Origin: Candidatus Desulfofervidus auxilii
GTDB taxonomy: Bacteria > Desulfobacterota > Desulfofervidia > Desulfofervidales > Desulfofervidaceae
DNA length: 64,000 nt
NCBI RefSeq assembly: GCF_001577525.1
Contig: NZ_CP013015.1
Coordinates: 1,941,751 to 2,005,750 of the forward strand
Direction of reading: 5' to 3'
Shown: in pieces, positions 24,560-32,104 of the stretch
Layout of the letters: each line of letters begins with the position of its first letter
How positions within the stretch are numbered: the first letter of the stretch is position 1
The notes under the pieces: generated by a model
Databases searched by the model: none
Told to the model about the DNA's origin: nothing
Seen by the model: only the letters and a program-made list of their open reading frames with translations
Translations under genes and position numbers: made by a program

Positions 24560-25639
24560 ATGAAAGTGCCTGTAGCATATATTCCTAAGTGCCCTTTTTG
24601 CGGTGAACCTATTGAGCCTCCTAAAGAGGTGCCTTCTGCCAGAATCCTTGAATTTCCAAGGAATGTCTGCAAAAACTGTGGTGCGGTGTATGTTTATGAT
24701 GCTACCGGACACAATCTTGGGGCTGCTTATGTTGAAGCCTTGGTCTTTGCCTGTGATGATGACTGGGATTTGGCATGGCAACTTTTACCAGAAGAGGATT
24801 ATTTGGAGGGACGGATTGAACACTATGATGGAGTTACACATAAGGTTATTCAAGGTAATTTTTATCAAGAAAGATACATCAGAGGAGTGCTACTTTTCAT
24901 AAAGTTACAGGAAGATATTCAGGAAGTGACTAATGAAGGGGTGAAGAAAAAGATAAGTTCACTTACCTATTCCTCAACTCCTAAACGTTCTCCCCGTTTT
25001 TCTAAAAAATTAGTGGAAGAGTTGGTAAAGGAAAACAATTTAGAAGAATTAGTTAATTTAGCTAAGGAAGATACAAGGGTGGTTACTGCCTTACAAAGGC
25101 TTCTTTATAGTGGGGATGAGCAGTTAAGGTGGCGAGCCATTAAGGCCTTGGGAGAGGTAAGTAAGGTTATAGTAAAGTTTAAGCCTAGTATAGTTACTAA
25201 ATTTTTGCGCAATATCATCTATGCCCGTTCTGATTCGGCTGCTTCTAGTTGGGGGGCTATAGGGGCTACTGCCGAAATCATTAGTAACAACCCTGAAATA
25301 TATAAAAATTTTATTCCCCCTTTTGTTTCTTTTTTAATAGATCAAGATTCTCGGAAAGAAGTATTGTGGGGCATTGGAAGAGTAGCTGAACGCGGGAGGC
25401 CTGATTTGGTCAAAAAAATTATCCCTGCGCTTTATAAACTAGTAACAGATGAAGACCCTAGCATCCGAGGGCATGCTGCGTGGTGTCTAGGGATATTTAA
25501 AGAAAAACCAGCCAAGCCTTTATTAGAAGATTTATTAGAAGATCAACATGTTATTCAAATCTTCATAGATGGAGACTTAAAGAAAAAGACTATAAGTGAG
25601 CTGGCGAGAAGAGCCATCCATCAAATAGAAGATGCATGA
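24560..25639 (+). CDS. DVU0298-type zinc-ribbon/HEAT-repeat protein
   Basis: A 359-residue soluble protein. An N-terminal zinc ribbon (CPFCGEP and CKNCGAVYVYD) is followed by a conserved acidic/aromatic segment. HEAT or PBS-lyase-like helical repeats then run from about residue 150 to the end (LRWRAIKALGEVSKV, ASSWGAIGATAEII, EVLWGIGRVAERG, IRGHAAWCLGIF). I recognise this arrangement as the DVU0298 family of sulfate-reducing bacteria, whose function is unknown. Such repeats usually serve protein-protein contacts. The start was set at the ATG at 24560, eight bases after a good -10 box, rather than at 24533, which lies inside the promoter. It overlaps the next gene by eight bases. Confidence 0.8.
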   Translation: MKVPVAYIPKCPFCGEPIEPPKEVPSARILEFPRNVCKNCGAVYVYDATGHNLGAAYVEALVFACDDDWDLAWQLLPEEDYLEGRIEHYDGVTHKVIQGNFYQERYIRGVLLFIKLQEDIQEVTNEGVKKKISSLTYSSTPKRSPRFSKKLVEELVKENNLEELVNLAKEDTRVVTALQRLLYSGDEQLRWRAIKALGEVSKVIVKFKPSIVTKFLRNIIYARSDSAASSWGAIGATAEIISNNPEIYKNFIPPFVSFLIDQDSRKEVLWGIGRVAERGRPDLVKKIIPALYKLVTDEDPSIRGHAAWCLGIFKEKPAKPLLEDLLEDQHVIQIFIDGDLKKKTISELARRAIHQIEDA

Positions 25640-26750
25640 GCCTGCCATAGAGTATAATGTGGCTTCTCCTTATGGAAATCTCCCTGTTAATAAAGAAGAT
25701 TTACATCTACCTTTAGAGGGGGATAAGGCGAGGACACCCTATAAAAGATATTTTGGAGCTATCAAGGCCTTTATTTCTAAAGACCATTATAAGTTTATCC
25801 TTAAGGTGCTTAAAGAACAATTAAGTCATTCTATAACTTTAGAGGAAATAGAAAAAATTATTATTAAGGCTCAAAAACACGGGGCGTTTTACCACCCTGC
25901 TAGTATAGAAATATTAATTAATAATAAGGCTATTAATTTGGGTGTTAATGTAGCTACAGAAAAAGATAAAATCCAGTGGTTAGAAAAGGAATTTTTTCTC
26001 CTAAAAAATTTTGAAAAAAACTTTAAAGATTTTTCTTACCTGCCGAAAGTATTCGGGGCAGACTATGTAGATAATATGTTTATTACTCTTATAGAATGGT
26101 TTGATGACTATCACGAGTTTCACCTTTCTTTAGATGAAAAAAAACAGTCTAAAATAATCCTTTGGGATTTTAAAAATGGTTACCGCTACCTCACAAAAGT
26201 CCAAACATTTGCATTATACAGAGAAATCGCAAAAATCCTCACTCTTTATTATGATATCAAAACCTTTAGACAAATTTACCCTTGGCATCATGCTGCTGGA
26301 GATTTTGTGGCTCAGATAAAAGACAATAAAATAGCAGTTAAACTTACCACCGTTAGAGGGTATGAACCTATTATTGGCTTTGTTAAAACTGATAATATAA
26401 ACCCTATTTTTGCCCTTATTCAGTTTTTTTTAATGCTTAGTTTAAAAATGCGACTAGATAAATTTGATGGTATGGGGAAAATAGGATGGTTAGAAGATTT
26501 TTGTGTTAAGGCTACCATAGAAGGTTTTTTTGAGGCACTTAAAATGAAAGAAAAAGAAATGTTTCAAATATGTGAAGTTTCCTGTGATGAATTTTTAGAG
26601 CTATTAAAGTCTTTTACTAAAAAAGAAGTAGAATCTCTCTTTGCCCCTCTTTTGGACTGGTATCAGCAGGAAAAAGATTTCCCTGTCATTATGGATAATA
26701 TTAAAGGACATATTAGTTCCTTATGCTCTCTCATTCATAGTAATGAGTGA
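25632..26750 (+). CDS. uncharacterised partner of the DVU0298-type protein
   Basis: A 372-residue cytoplasmic protein that I do not recognise with confidence. The middle third (EWFDDYHEFHLSLDE, IILWDFKNGYRYL) has the look of a degenerate kinase or phosphotransferase-like fold, but no complete catalytic loop can be pointed out. HHAAGDFVAQI and GYEPIIGFVKT are striking conserved-looking blocks. The second half is helical. It overlaps the upstream HEAT-repeat gene by eight bases, so the two are translationally coupled and very likely act together. No signal peptide or true membrane helix is present; one hydrophobic stretch (ALIQFFLMLSL) is probably buried. Confidence 0.75.
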   Translation: MHEPAIEYNVASPYGNLPVNKEDLHLPLEGDKARTPYKRYFGAIKAFISKDHYKFILKVLKEQLSHSITLEEIEKIIIKAQKHGAFYHPASIEILINNKAINLGVNVATEKDKIQWLEKEFFLLKNFEKNFKDFSYLPKVFGADYVDNMFITLIEWFDDYHEFHLSLDEKKQSKIILWDFKNGYRYLTKVQTFALYREIAKILTLYYDIKTFRQIYPWHHAAGDFVAQIKDNKIAVKLTTVRGYEPIIGFVKTDNINPIFALIQFFLMLSLKMRLDKFDGMGKIGWLEDFCVKATIEGFFEALKMKEKEMFQICEVSCDEFLELLKSFTKKEVESLFAPLLDWYQQEKDFPVIMDNIKGHISSLCSLIHSNE

Positions 26751-26834
26751 GAAAACATCCTGAAATTAGCATTGAGGACAACAAAGGAAATTTTTAAAAG
26801 TTTTTAAGACAAATTGCCCGAAGAAAAATCCACC

Positions 26835-27467
26835 TTACTCAAGAATTCCCTTTATAAGATTATTGAACGGTAATTTTAAGGCCCTGGGAACAAATAGCAT
26901 AAGTGAACATTTCTCAGGATGAGCAGAACCTGCCCAATTTAATAACCTTTCTGAAAGATTACAGAGTTGATGATAAATTTCGTCTAGCTTGACTGTAGGA
27001 TAAGTAACCCCTTTTTGAAAACCAGAAGAACCACAGGCATAGACCTTTTCTTTTAAGGCCAGAGGAACACCATAAAGGCGACAGATAATAGGTCTTTTTA
27101 CATAGAAATCACATTCTTCTTTGTCATTTAGGAATGGACATCTTATTCGCTGTTTTCCCATGCCAAAAACCTTCATTTTAGGGTCATCATCAAATACATG
27201 CAAACGGTCTTTAGCATGCAATATATCTGTTTCTGTCTTTTCCATCCTTCTAAAAATTTCTCTTCTCTGCCTTCTTTCTAAACGATTGAAATAGAAATTT
27301 ATATAAGCTGCTTCAATAATAAATAAACCAAAAGGGGCATAACAACAATCGCAGCAATGAATATGACATCGCACACAAGAAGGATATTCCTGAGCAATCT
27401 TTTGAAAGAGAATGTCTGCCTTTTTTACTAGTGTTTCGTATTCTCCAAAAAAATCAAACAATTCCAT
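26835..27467 (-). CDS. YkgJ-family cysteine-cluster protein
   Basis: A 210-residue protein with the YkgJ-type metal-binding cluster: CVRCHIHCCDCC near residues 35-46, then CPFLNDKEECDFY and RPIICRLYGVPL. These proteins are thought to chelate zinc or an iron-sulfur cluster. Their role is mostly unknown, though some assist metalloenzyme assembly. It is cytoplasmic, with an amphipathic helical C-terminal half. The ATG at 27467 lies nine bases after the stop of the TPR gene upstream, so the two form a small operon. The ribosome site is weak (TAGGTAA). The extra cysteines outside the core motif (YACGSSG, EKCSLM) could add ligands. Confidence 0.85.
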   Translation of the reverse strand: MELFDFFGEYETLVKKADILFQKIAQEYPSCVRCHIHCCDCCYAPFGLFIIEAAYINFYFNRLERRQRREIFRRMEKTETDILHAKDRLHVFDDDPKMKVFGMGKQRIRCPFLNDKEECDFYVKRPIICRLYGVPLALKEKVYACGSSGFQKGVTYPTVKLDEIYHQLCNLSERLLNWAGSAHPEKCSLMLFVPRALKLPFNNLIKGILE

Positions 27468-27476
27468 TTCTGTTAC

Positions 27477-28103
27477 CTATTTTTTACGATATGGTTCTAG
27501 TTGTTTTAAAAATTCCGGATGTACTTCAAACCCTAGAGTAAGTGCCTTATCACAATGTTCAATGGCCTTTTGGTAATCTCCTTTTAAATAATAAACATAG
27601 GCCAAATTGTTATGTCCTAAGGAAAAATGAGGAGCTATTTTTAGCATTTTCTTATTCATCTCAATACTTTTTTCTAAATCTCCTTTCTGAAGATAGGCAT
27701 TGGCTAGATTACACATGGCTTGGACAATACGAGGATTCAATTCTAAGGCCTTTTCTAAGACCTCTATAGCCTCATCTGTTTTTCCCATCTGTAGATAAGC
27801 AAATCCCATATTAGCATAACCCCTGGCATATCTGGGTTCTATCTCCACCGCCCTTTGGTTAGCCTTAACTACTTTCTCTAGGTCTCCTTTTTTAAAATAT
27901 ATATACCCCAAATTCACAAAGGCTTCAAACATCCGGCTGCCATCTACAATGGATTGTTCAAAGGCAATCCGTGCCTCATCTAGCTTACCCTCTTGCAAGA
28001 GGGCTATACCTAAATTATACTGTGCACTAGCACACTCGGGATTCTCTTCAAGCATTTGTTTTTGTTCAGAAACAAAAGTTTCAATGTCTTTTGGTTCTTT
28101 CAT
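27477..28103 (-). CDS. tetratricopeptide-repeat protein
   Basis: A 208-residue protein made almost wholly of TPR units. About five tandem 34-residue repeats are visible, with the usual pattern such as ASAQYNLGIALLQEGKLDEA, AFVNLGYIYFKKGDLEK and GYANMGFAYLQMGKTDEAIE. It has no signal peptide and probably acts as a cytoplasmic scaffold. The ATG at 28103 was chosen because it follows a near-perfect GGAGGTGAT ribosome site; a start nine bases upstream has none. It is the first gene of a two-gene operon with the YkgJ protein and is transcribed divergently from nrpR. Confidence 0.9.
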   Translation of the reverse strand: MKEPKDIETFVSEQKQMLEENPECASAQYNLGIALLQEGKLDEARIAFEQSIVDGSRMFEAFVNLGYIYFKKGDLEKVVKANQRAVEIEPRYARGYANMGFAYLQMGKTDEAIEVLEKALELNPRIVQAMCNLANAYLQKGDLEKSIEMNKKMLKIAPHFSLGHNNLAYVYYLKGDYQKAIEHCDKALTLGFEVHPEFLKQLEPYRKK

Positions 28104-28250
28104 AAATATCACCTCCGAAGTTGCTTTTTAACATACACTATATAAGAGGTCAAGAAAGGCTTCCAACTATTTTTCCTTTGTTCCATTTAAAGGCATATGG
28201 CAAATATGAACCTATTTTTGCCGTTAATTTGTTTTTGACTTTAGTAATTA

Positions 28251-28278
28251 TTGACAAATTTAAAATTTTTTATATTAT
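28251..28278 (+). promoter_or_regulatory. promoter of nrpR and downstream genes
   Basis: TTGACA at 28251-28256, 16 bases, TATTAT at 28273-28278. RNA would start near 28285, inside the palindrome at 28278-28300. Confidence 0.65.
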
Positions 28279-28300
28279 GGTCAATGGTAACCTATGGCCA
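28278..28300. promoter_or_regulatory. palindromic candidate operator (likely NrpR autoregulation)
   Basis: The 23-bp imperfect palindrome reads TGGtCAatGGTaACCtaTGgCCA. It overlaps the end of the -10 box and the expected RNA start of nrpR. Its placement is that of a repressor site. It differs from the GGAA-N6-TTCC operator known for archaeal NrpR. Confidence 0.55.
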
Positions 28301-28324
28301 CAATTTTATGGAGGATTTTGTTAC

Positions 28325-29341
28325 ATGTTTCAAGAAACTAGTTCTGATGCAGAGAGAAAGATATTATCTATCCTCAAGGTTTTGAGTGAGTCTTCTAAAC
28401 CGCTGGGCTCAATTACTATTGCGCGAGAGCTTAAACGACATGGAATTTCTTTGAGCGAGAGGGCAGTCAGGTATTACCTAAGAATTACGGATGAAAGAGG
28501 TTATACTCAATTCCTGGGTCGCAATGGCAGAATGCTCACTTCAAAGGGGCTTGAAGAACTCAAACTAGCACTAGCGCCAGAACAAGTGGGTTTTATTTTA
28601 GATAAACTGGAACTCTTAGCATTTCAAACTACCTTTGACCCTCAAAAAAGGAGGGGAGAACTTCCTATAAATACCTCACTTGTTGACCAGGAAAGATTCA
28701 AAGAGGCATTACTGGTGATGAAAGATGTATTTAAGGCCGGAATCTGTGTTAGTGAATTAGTTGCAGTGGCCTCTGAGGGAGAAAAGCTTGGTTCGGTAGT
28801 TATCCCAAAAGGGAAAATTGGACTAGCCACAGTTTGTAGTGTGGTTATAAATGGAGTATTGCTTAAGTCAGGCATTCCTATAGACTCTAAGTTTGGAGGG
28901 GTGCTTGAAATAAAAAATTCAAAACCCAAGCGATTTGTGGCTATAATCAATTATGATGGCACATCCCTTGATCCATCAGAACAATACATTCGGGCAAGAA
29001 TGACCAGTGTTAGAAAAGTAGTGAAAACTGGAAATGGGAAAATACTAGCCAATTTCCGTGAGATACCAGCTCCATCCAGAACAATGGTTGAGGAAAAGAT
29101 AGCCATGCTTAAGGAGGTGGGTATCAATGGGGTTTATGTCTTAGGGAATACTAGTGAGGCAATTTGTCAAATTCCTGTCCGTTTAAATCGAGTGGGTATG
29201 GTGTTACTCGGAGGATTAAACCCAGTGGCAGCGGCTGTTGAGGCGGGAATTATGGTTGAAAACATAGCTGAAAGCGGAATGCTTGATTTTGAAAAACTAG
29301 TTAGTTTTTGGGAAGTTTTGAATAAATATACCAATGATTGA
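28325..29341 (+). CDS. nrpR: NrpR-type (DUF128) transcriptional regulator
   Basis: A 338-residue regulator. Residues about 1-75 form a winged helix (ILSILKVLSESSKPLGSITI, GISLSERAVRYYLRITDERG). The rest is a single DUF128/NrpR effector domain with GLATVCSVVINGVLLKSGIP, SKFGGVLEI, NYDGTSLDPSEQY, IPAPSR and a GGLNPVAAAVEAGI end. Archaeal NrpR represses nitrogen-assimilation genes until 2-oxoglutarate binds. Bacterial members are little studied. The ATG at 28325 has GGAGG ten bases upstream, and an earlier in-frame ATG lies before the promoter. Glutamate synthase genes lie downstream on the same strand, which supports a nitrogen role. The palindrome at 28278-28300 is a plausible own operator. 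Confidence 0.88.
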   Translation: MFQETSSDAERKILSILKVLSESSKPLGSITIARELKRHGISLSERAVRYYLRITDERGYTQFLGRNGRMLTSKGLEELKLALAPEQVGFILDKLELLAFQTTFDPQKRRGELPINTSLVDQERFKEALLVMKDVFKAGICVSELVAVASEGEKLGSVVIPKGKIGLATVCSVVINGVLLKSGIPIDSKFGGVLEIKNSKPKRFVAIINYDGTSLDPSEQYIRARMTSVRKVVKTGNGKILANFREIPAPSRTMVEEKIAMLKEVGINGVYVLGNTSEAICQIPVRLNRVGMVLLGGLNPVAAAVEAGIMVENIAESGMLDFEKLVSFWEVLNKYTND

Positions 29342-29373
29342 TAAAAAAATATGTTGTTTGTAAGGAGATAATT

Positions 29374-29910
29374 TTGTCTTTATCTACCCTAAAGTTGGAT
29401 GCAAATTTTAAATACAGTGTATCCCAAAGGCCTGGTGGGGAACACCTTACTTATTGTTTTGCCTGTGGGACATGCACCGGTAGTTGTCCTACCCATCGGT
29501 TAATCCCAGCGCTCAATCCACAAAAAATCATTCATATGATTTTGCTTGGCTTCAAGAAAAGTGTTCTTTCTGCAACCGCTATCTGGGATTGTTCTTTATG
29601 CCATACCTGTGATGTAGTTTGTCCTCAGGATGTCAGATTCAGCAAAATAATACTTGTCTTGCGCCAAATGGCCTATGAAGAAAGATATGTAGATCAGGGT
29701 TCCCTTATAAATATAGGTAGGCTTGCTATGGTCTACGAAAAGTTTTGTTCAGGTTGTTTAGTTTGTGTGCGTGCCTGTCCTTTTGGTGCAATATTTATTA
29801 ATAAAAAGGGATTCCCCCAAATAGAACCAGTAAAATGTAGGGCTTGTGGAATATGTAGAGCTGAATGTCCAGCCAAGGCGATTAAATTAAAGGAGGAGTT
29901 ATATTGGTAG
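29374..29910 (+). CDS. HdrC-like protein fused to a 2x[4Fe-4S] ferredoxin
   Basis: A 178-residue iron-sulfur protein. The N-terminal part has the two HdrC cluster motifs (CFACGTCTGSCP and CSLCHTCDVVCPQD). The C-terminal part has two ferredoxin motifs (CSGCLVCVRACPFGAI and CRACGICRAECPAKAI), so four [4Fe-4S] clusters are expected. It is cytoplasmic. HdrC normally passes electrons between HdrA and HdrB; neither is encoded here. The TTG at 29374 is preferred as start because AAGGAGA lies six bases upstream; an earlier TTG at 29338 lacks a site. It is followed by mvhD-like, metV and metF genes with overlaps, so it probably wires a methylene-THF reductase complex to a ferredoxin or hydrogenase partner. 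Confidence 0.88.
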   Translation: MSLSTLKLDANFKYSVSQRPGGEHLTYCFACGTCTGSCPTHRLIPALNPQKIIHMILLGFKKSVLSATAIWDCSLCHTCDVVCPQDVRFSKIILVLRQMAYEERYVDQGSLINIGRLAMVYEKFCSGCLVCVRACPFGAIFINKKGFPQIEPVKCRACGICRAECPAKAIKLKEELYW

Positions 29911-30266
29911 TCTGCTTTTATTGTTATCACTGTGGATTGGAAGAAAGGGATTTAATAAAGACTATTCCCTCAAGAGATATAAAAACAAATAGAGTGGCCT
30001 GCACAGGGAAAATAGATAGTCTCATGCTTTTGCATGCCTTGGAAGAAGGGGCAGAGCAAATTTTTGTCTTTGGATGCCCCGAAGAAGAATGTCATAATGT
30101 GACTGGAAGTAAAAAAGCAAGGAGCAGGATTGAATACCTAAAGAAAATATTAAAAGAGTTAGGGATAAAGGAAGAAGTAATAAAATTTGTAACTGTGCCT
30201 AGGGTTATAAGTTTATACAAGATGAAGCAGAAATTTGCAGAGGGGGAGGTTAATGATTGTCGCTGA
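29904..30266 (+). CDS. MvhD-like [2Fe-2S] electron-transfer subunit
   Basis: A 120-residue protein of the MvhD/FlpD family. The cysteine pattern is MVVCFYCYHC at the N-terminus, RVACTGKID, and FGCPEEECHNVTGSKKAR, consistent with one [2Fe-2S] cluster. MvhD joins heterodisulfide-reductase-type modules to hydrogenase or other oxidoreductases. The start is TTG at 29904, seven bases after AGGAGG, overlapping the HdrC-like gene. In Moorella-type acetogens mvhD stands next to hdrCBA and metVF, which is the closest known arrangement to this one. Confidence 0.85.
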   Translation: MVVCFYCYHCGLEERDLIKTIPSRDIKTNRVACTGKIDSLMLLHALEEGAEQIFVFGCPEEECHNVTGSKKARSRIEYLKKILKELGIKEEVIKFVTVPRVISLYKMKQKFAEGEVNDCR

Positions 30267-30915
30267 GAGAAAGCCTATAAGAGAGATTTTAGAAATGCTA
30301 GAGGGTTATAAAAAAATTCTCATCTTAGGCTGTAGGGCATGTGTAACAGTGTGTTGTGCTGGTGGACAAAAAGAAGTGGAAGTAATGGGTTCTATCATCA
30401 GGATAGACCGTAAGAAGAGAAATAAAGCAGTAGAGACGATAGAGAGGGTTATCGATAGACAGTGTGATGCTATTTATTTTTCCATGGTTGACAATCTCAT
30501 TCAAGAAAGTGAGGTGGTGCTCTCTTTAGCCTGTGGAGTAGGTGTAAATATGTTAGCTGAGACTTATCCTAAAAAATTAATACTACCAGCATTAAACACG
30601 GGCTTTATGGGTATTACAGAAGAGCAAGGGGTTTGGTCAGAACGGTGTATTGGCTGTGGAGATTGCATATTAGGCAAGACTGCTGGTTTGTGTCCTTTGG
30701 CCAGATGTCCAAAGGGACTCCTTAATGGACCCTGTTTAGGGTCTAATAATGGTAAATGTGAGGTATTTCCAGAACATGATTGTGTGTGGTATTTGATTTA
30801 CAAACGGCTTAAAGGGTTGAATCAATTGGATAAATTAAAAGCAATCATTCCACCTAAGGATTGGGCCAAAGGACAGCCGCCCAGAAAGATTATCAGAGAG
30901 GATATAAGGTTATGA
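30253..30915 (+). CDS. metV: MetV: zinc/iron-sulfur subunit of methylene-THF reductase
   Basis: A 220-residue protein with the methylene-tetrahydrofolate reductase C-terminal domain typical of MetV. It has LGCRACVTVCCAGGQKEV near the start, then the cysteine-rich tail CIGCGDCILGKTAGLCPLAR, CPKGLLNGPCLG, GKCEVFPEHDCVWY. MetV pairs with MetF and carries iron-sulfur clusters (and zinc in some forms), letting MetF take electrons from ferredoxin or partner subunits rather than only NADH. The ATG at 30253 has a GGGGGAGG site and overlaps the MvhD-like gene by 14 bases. It overlaps metF by four bases. Confidence 0.88.
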   Translation: MIVAERKPIREILEMLEGYKKILILGCRACVTVCCAGGQKEVEVMGSIIRIDRKKRNKAVETIERVIDRQCDAIYFSMVDNLIQESEVVLSLACGVGVNMLAETYPKKLILPALNTGFMGITEEQGVWSERCIGCGDCILGKTAGLCPLARCPKGLLNGPCLGSNNGKCEVFPEHDCVWYLIYKRLKGLNQLDKLKAIIPPKDWAKGQPPRKIIREDIRL

Positions 30916-31733
30916 AAACTGCATTATCTAAAGGTCAATTTGTGGTTACCGCTGAGTTTTATCCTCCTAAAGAGGCAAATGGAAGTGAGATCAAGGAAAG
31001 GGCCTTGGTCTTAAAGGATGTGGTGGAGGCAGTGGTAGTGCGAGATAATCCTTTGGCTCAAGTGCATACTAGCCCTATAGCTACAGCAACCTTGCTTTTA
31101 AATGTGGGGTTAGCACCCATAGTGCAGATAAGCATAAGGGATAAAAATAGGCTTGCTATTCAGAGTGATATATTAGGTGCTGTTACCTTAGGGGTGAAGG
31201 CATTTTTTTGCTTGGAGGACTGTCATCAAAGGGTAGGAGATAATCCAGGAGCCAAAGGTGTGTTTGATCTGGATTGTGTTCAACTTATTTCCATAATGAA
31301 AAAAATTGAACATAGTCTTGTAGGAACAAGGATTAATCCTTTTGCCCATCCATTAGAACTTCATCTAATAAATCTTTCTAAAAAAATTAATGCAGGGGTG
31401 GATTTCATACAAACAATGCCTGTATTTGACTTGGAGCGGTTTAAAGAATTTATTTCCCTCATCAAAGGAGAAAACCTCTATTTACTGGCAGGGGTAAGGC
31501 CTATAAAATCATGGCAAGCCCTCCAATCTACGTCTCAAATGGTTATTCCAGAAAACATCGTTCAAAGGATAAAGAATACCCCTGAAAATAAACAAGCAGA
31601 GGAAGGGATAAAAATCTGTGTTGAGATTATAAAGGCTTTAAAGCAAATAAAAGGGGTGAATGGCATCCATATCTTTGCCCATGATTGGGAAGAAGCCGTT
31701 CCTATTTTGGTTCGTCAGGCAAATTTAAAATGA
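30912..31733 (+). CDS. metF: MetF: methylenetetrahydrofolate reductase
   Basis: A 273-residue TIM-barrel flavoprotein of the MTHFR family that interconverts methylene- and methyl-tetrahydrofolate in the methyl branch of the acetyl-CoA pathway. Visible signatures are VVTAEFYPPKEANGSEI with the catalytic-type glutamate, VVVRDNPLAQVH, PIVQISIRDKNRLAIQSDIL (folate region), and GVDFIQTMPVFD. It lacks the long C-terminal regulatory part of eukaryotic enzymes, as usual in bacteria. The ATG overlaps the metV stop (ATGA). A longer reading from 30861 lies inside metV and is rejected. It works with MetV and the flanking MvhD/HdrC-type proteins. Confidence 0.9.
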   Translation: MKTALSKGQFVVTAEFYPPKEANGSEIKERALVLKDVVEAVVVRDNPLAQVHTSPIATATLLLNVGLAPIVQISIRDKNRLAIQSDILGAVTLGVKAFFCLEDCHQRVGDNPGAKGVFDLDCVQLISIMKKIEHSLVGTRINPFAHPLELHLINLSKKINAGVDFIQTMPVFDLERFKEFISLIKGENLYLLAGVRPIKSWQALQSTSQMVIPENIVQRIKNTPENKQAEEGIKICVEIIKALKQIKGVNGIHIFAHDWEEAVPILVRQANLK

Positions 31734-32104
31734 AAAAGCTGGTCATCTTTTTTTGTCAAAATTTGAGTTATAAAAAGGAGGAAATATTTAAAGTGTTGGA
31801 CTTTCCTAGTGAAATTTCTATTAGGTTAATTCCTATTCCCTGTAGTGCAGAAATATCTGTGGGTCTTCTTTTAAAGATATTGGAAACAGACCTAGATGCA
31901 ATATTTATCTTAACTTGTCCTGAAACCTCCTGCCAATCAGGAGAAGGAAGCATTAGAGCCAAAAAGAGAGTGGAATATACCCAGGAAATTTTGGAGGAAT
32001 TGGGTTTAGGTAAAGATAGATTGGTTATGTTTGAGGTTGATGACTCGGAAAATCTACAACAAATAGGAAGGAATATTAAGAAAAAATGCCTAAGTATCAC
32101 ATAA
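31730..32104 (+). CDS. second MvhD-like protein, diverged
   Basis: A 124-residue relative of the MvhD-like protein at 29904. Corresponding positions are FFCQNLSYKKEEI, IPCSAEISVGLLLK and LTCPETSCQSGEGSIRAKKR followed by a similar helix (VEYTQEILEELGLG). One cysteine of the N-terminal pair is lost. Four cysteines in the right places remain, so a [2Fe-2S] cluster is still possible. The start is ATG, overlapping the metF stop by four bases; a longer reading from 31685 lies in metF. Its end overlaps the first ferredoxin/glutamate-synthase gene by 19 bases. It probably links the MetVF module to the following proteins. Confidence 0.75.
   Translation: MKKLVIFFCQNLSYKKEEIFKVLDFPSEISIRLIPIPCSAEISVGLLLKILETDLDAIFILTCPETSCQSGEGSIRAKKRVEYTQEILEELGLGKDRLVMFEVDDSENLQQIGRNIKKKCLSIT

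Noticed and set aside
24518-24781. Minus-strand frame opposite the zinc ribbon of the DVU0298-type gene
   Set aside because: The plus-strand frame has clear zinc-ribbon cysteines and HEAT repeats; the other is a mirror frame.
26041-26066. CTGCCGAAAG...CGGGGCAG palindrome inside the gene at 25632
   Set aside because: It reads in frame as ordinary protein sequence and differs from the dispersed palindrome family.
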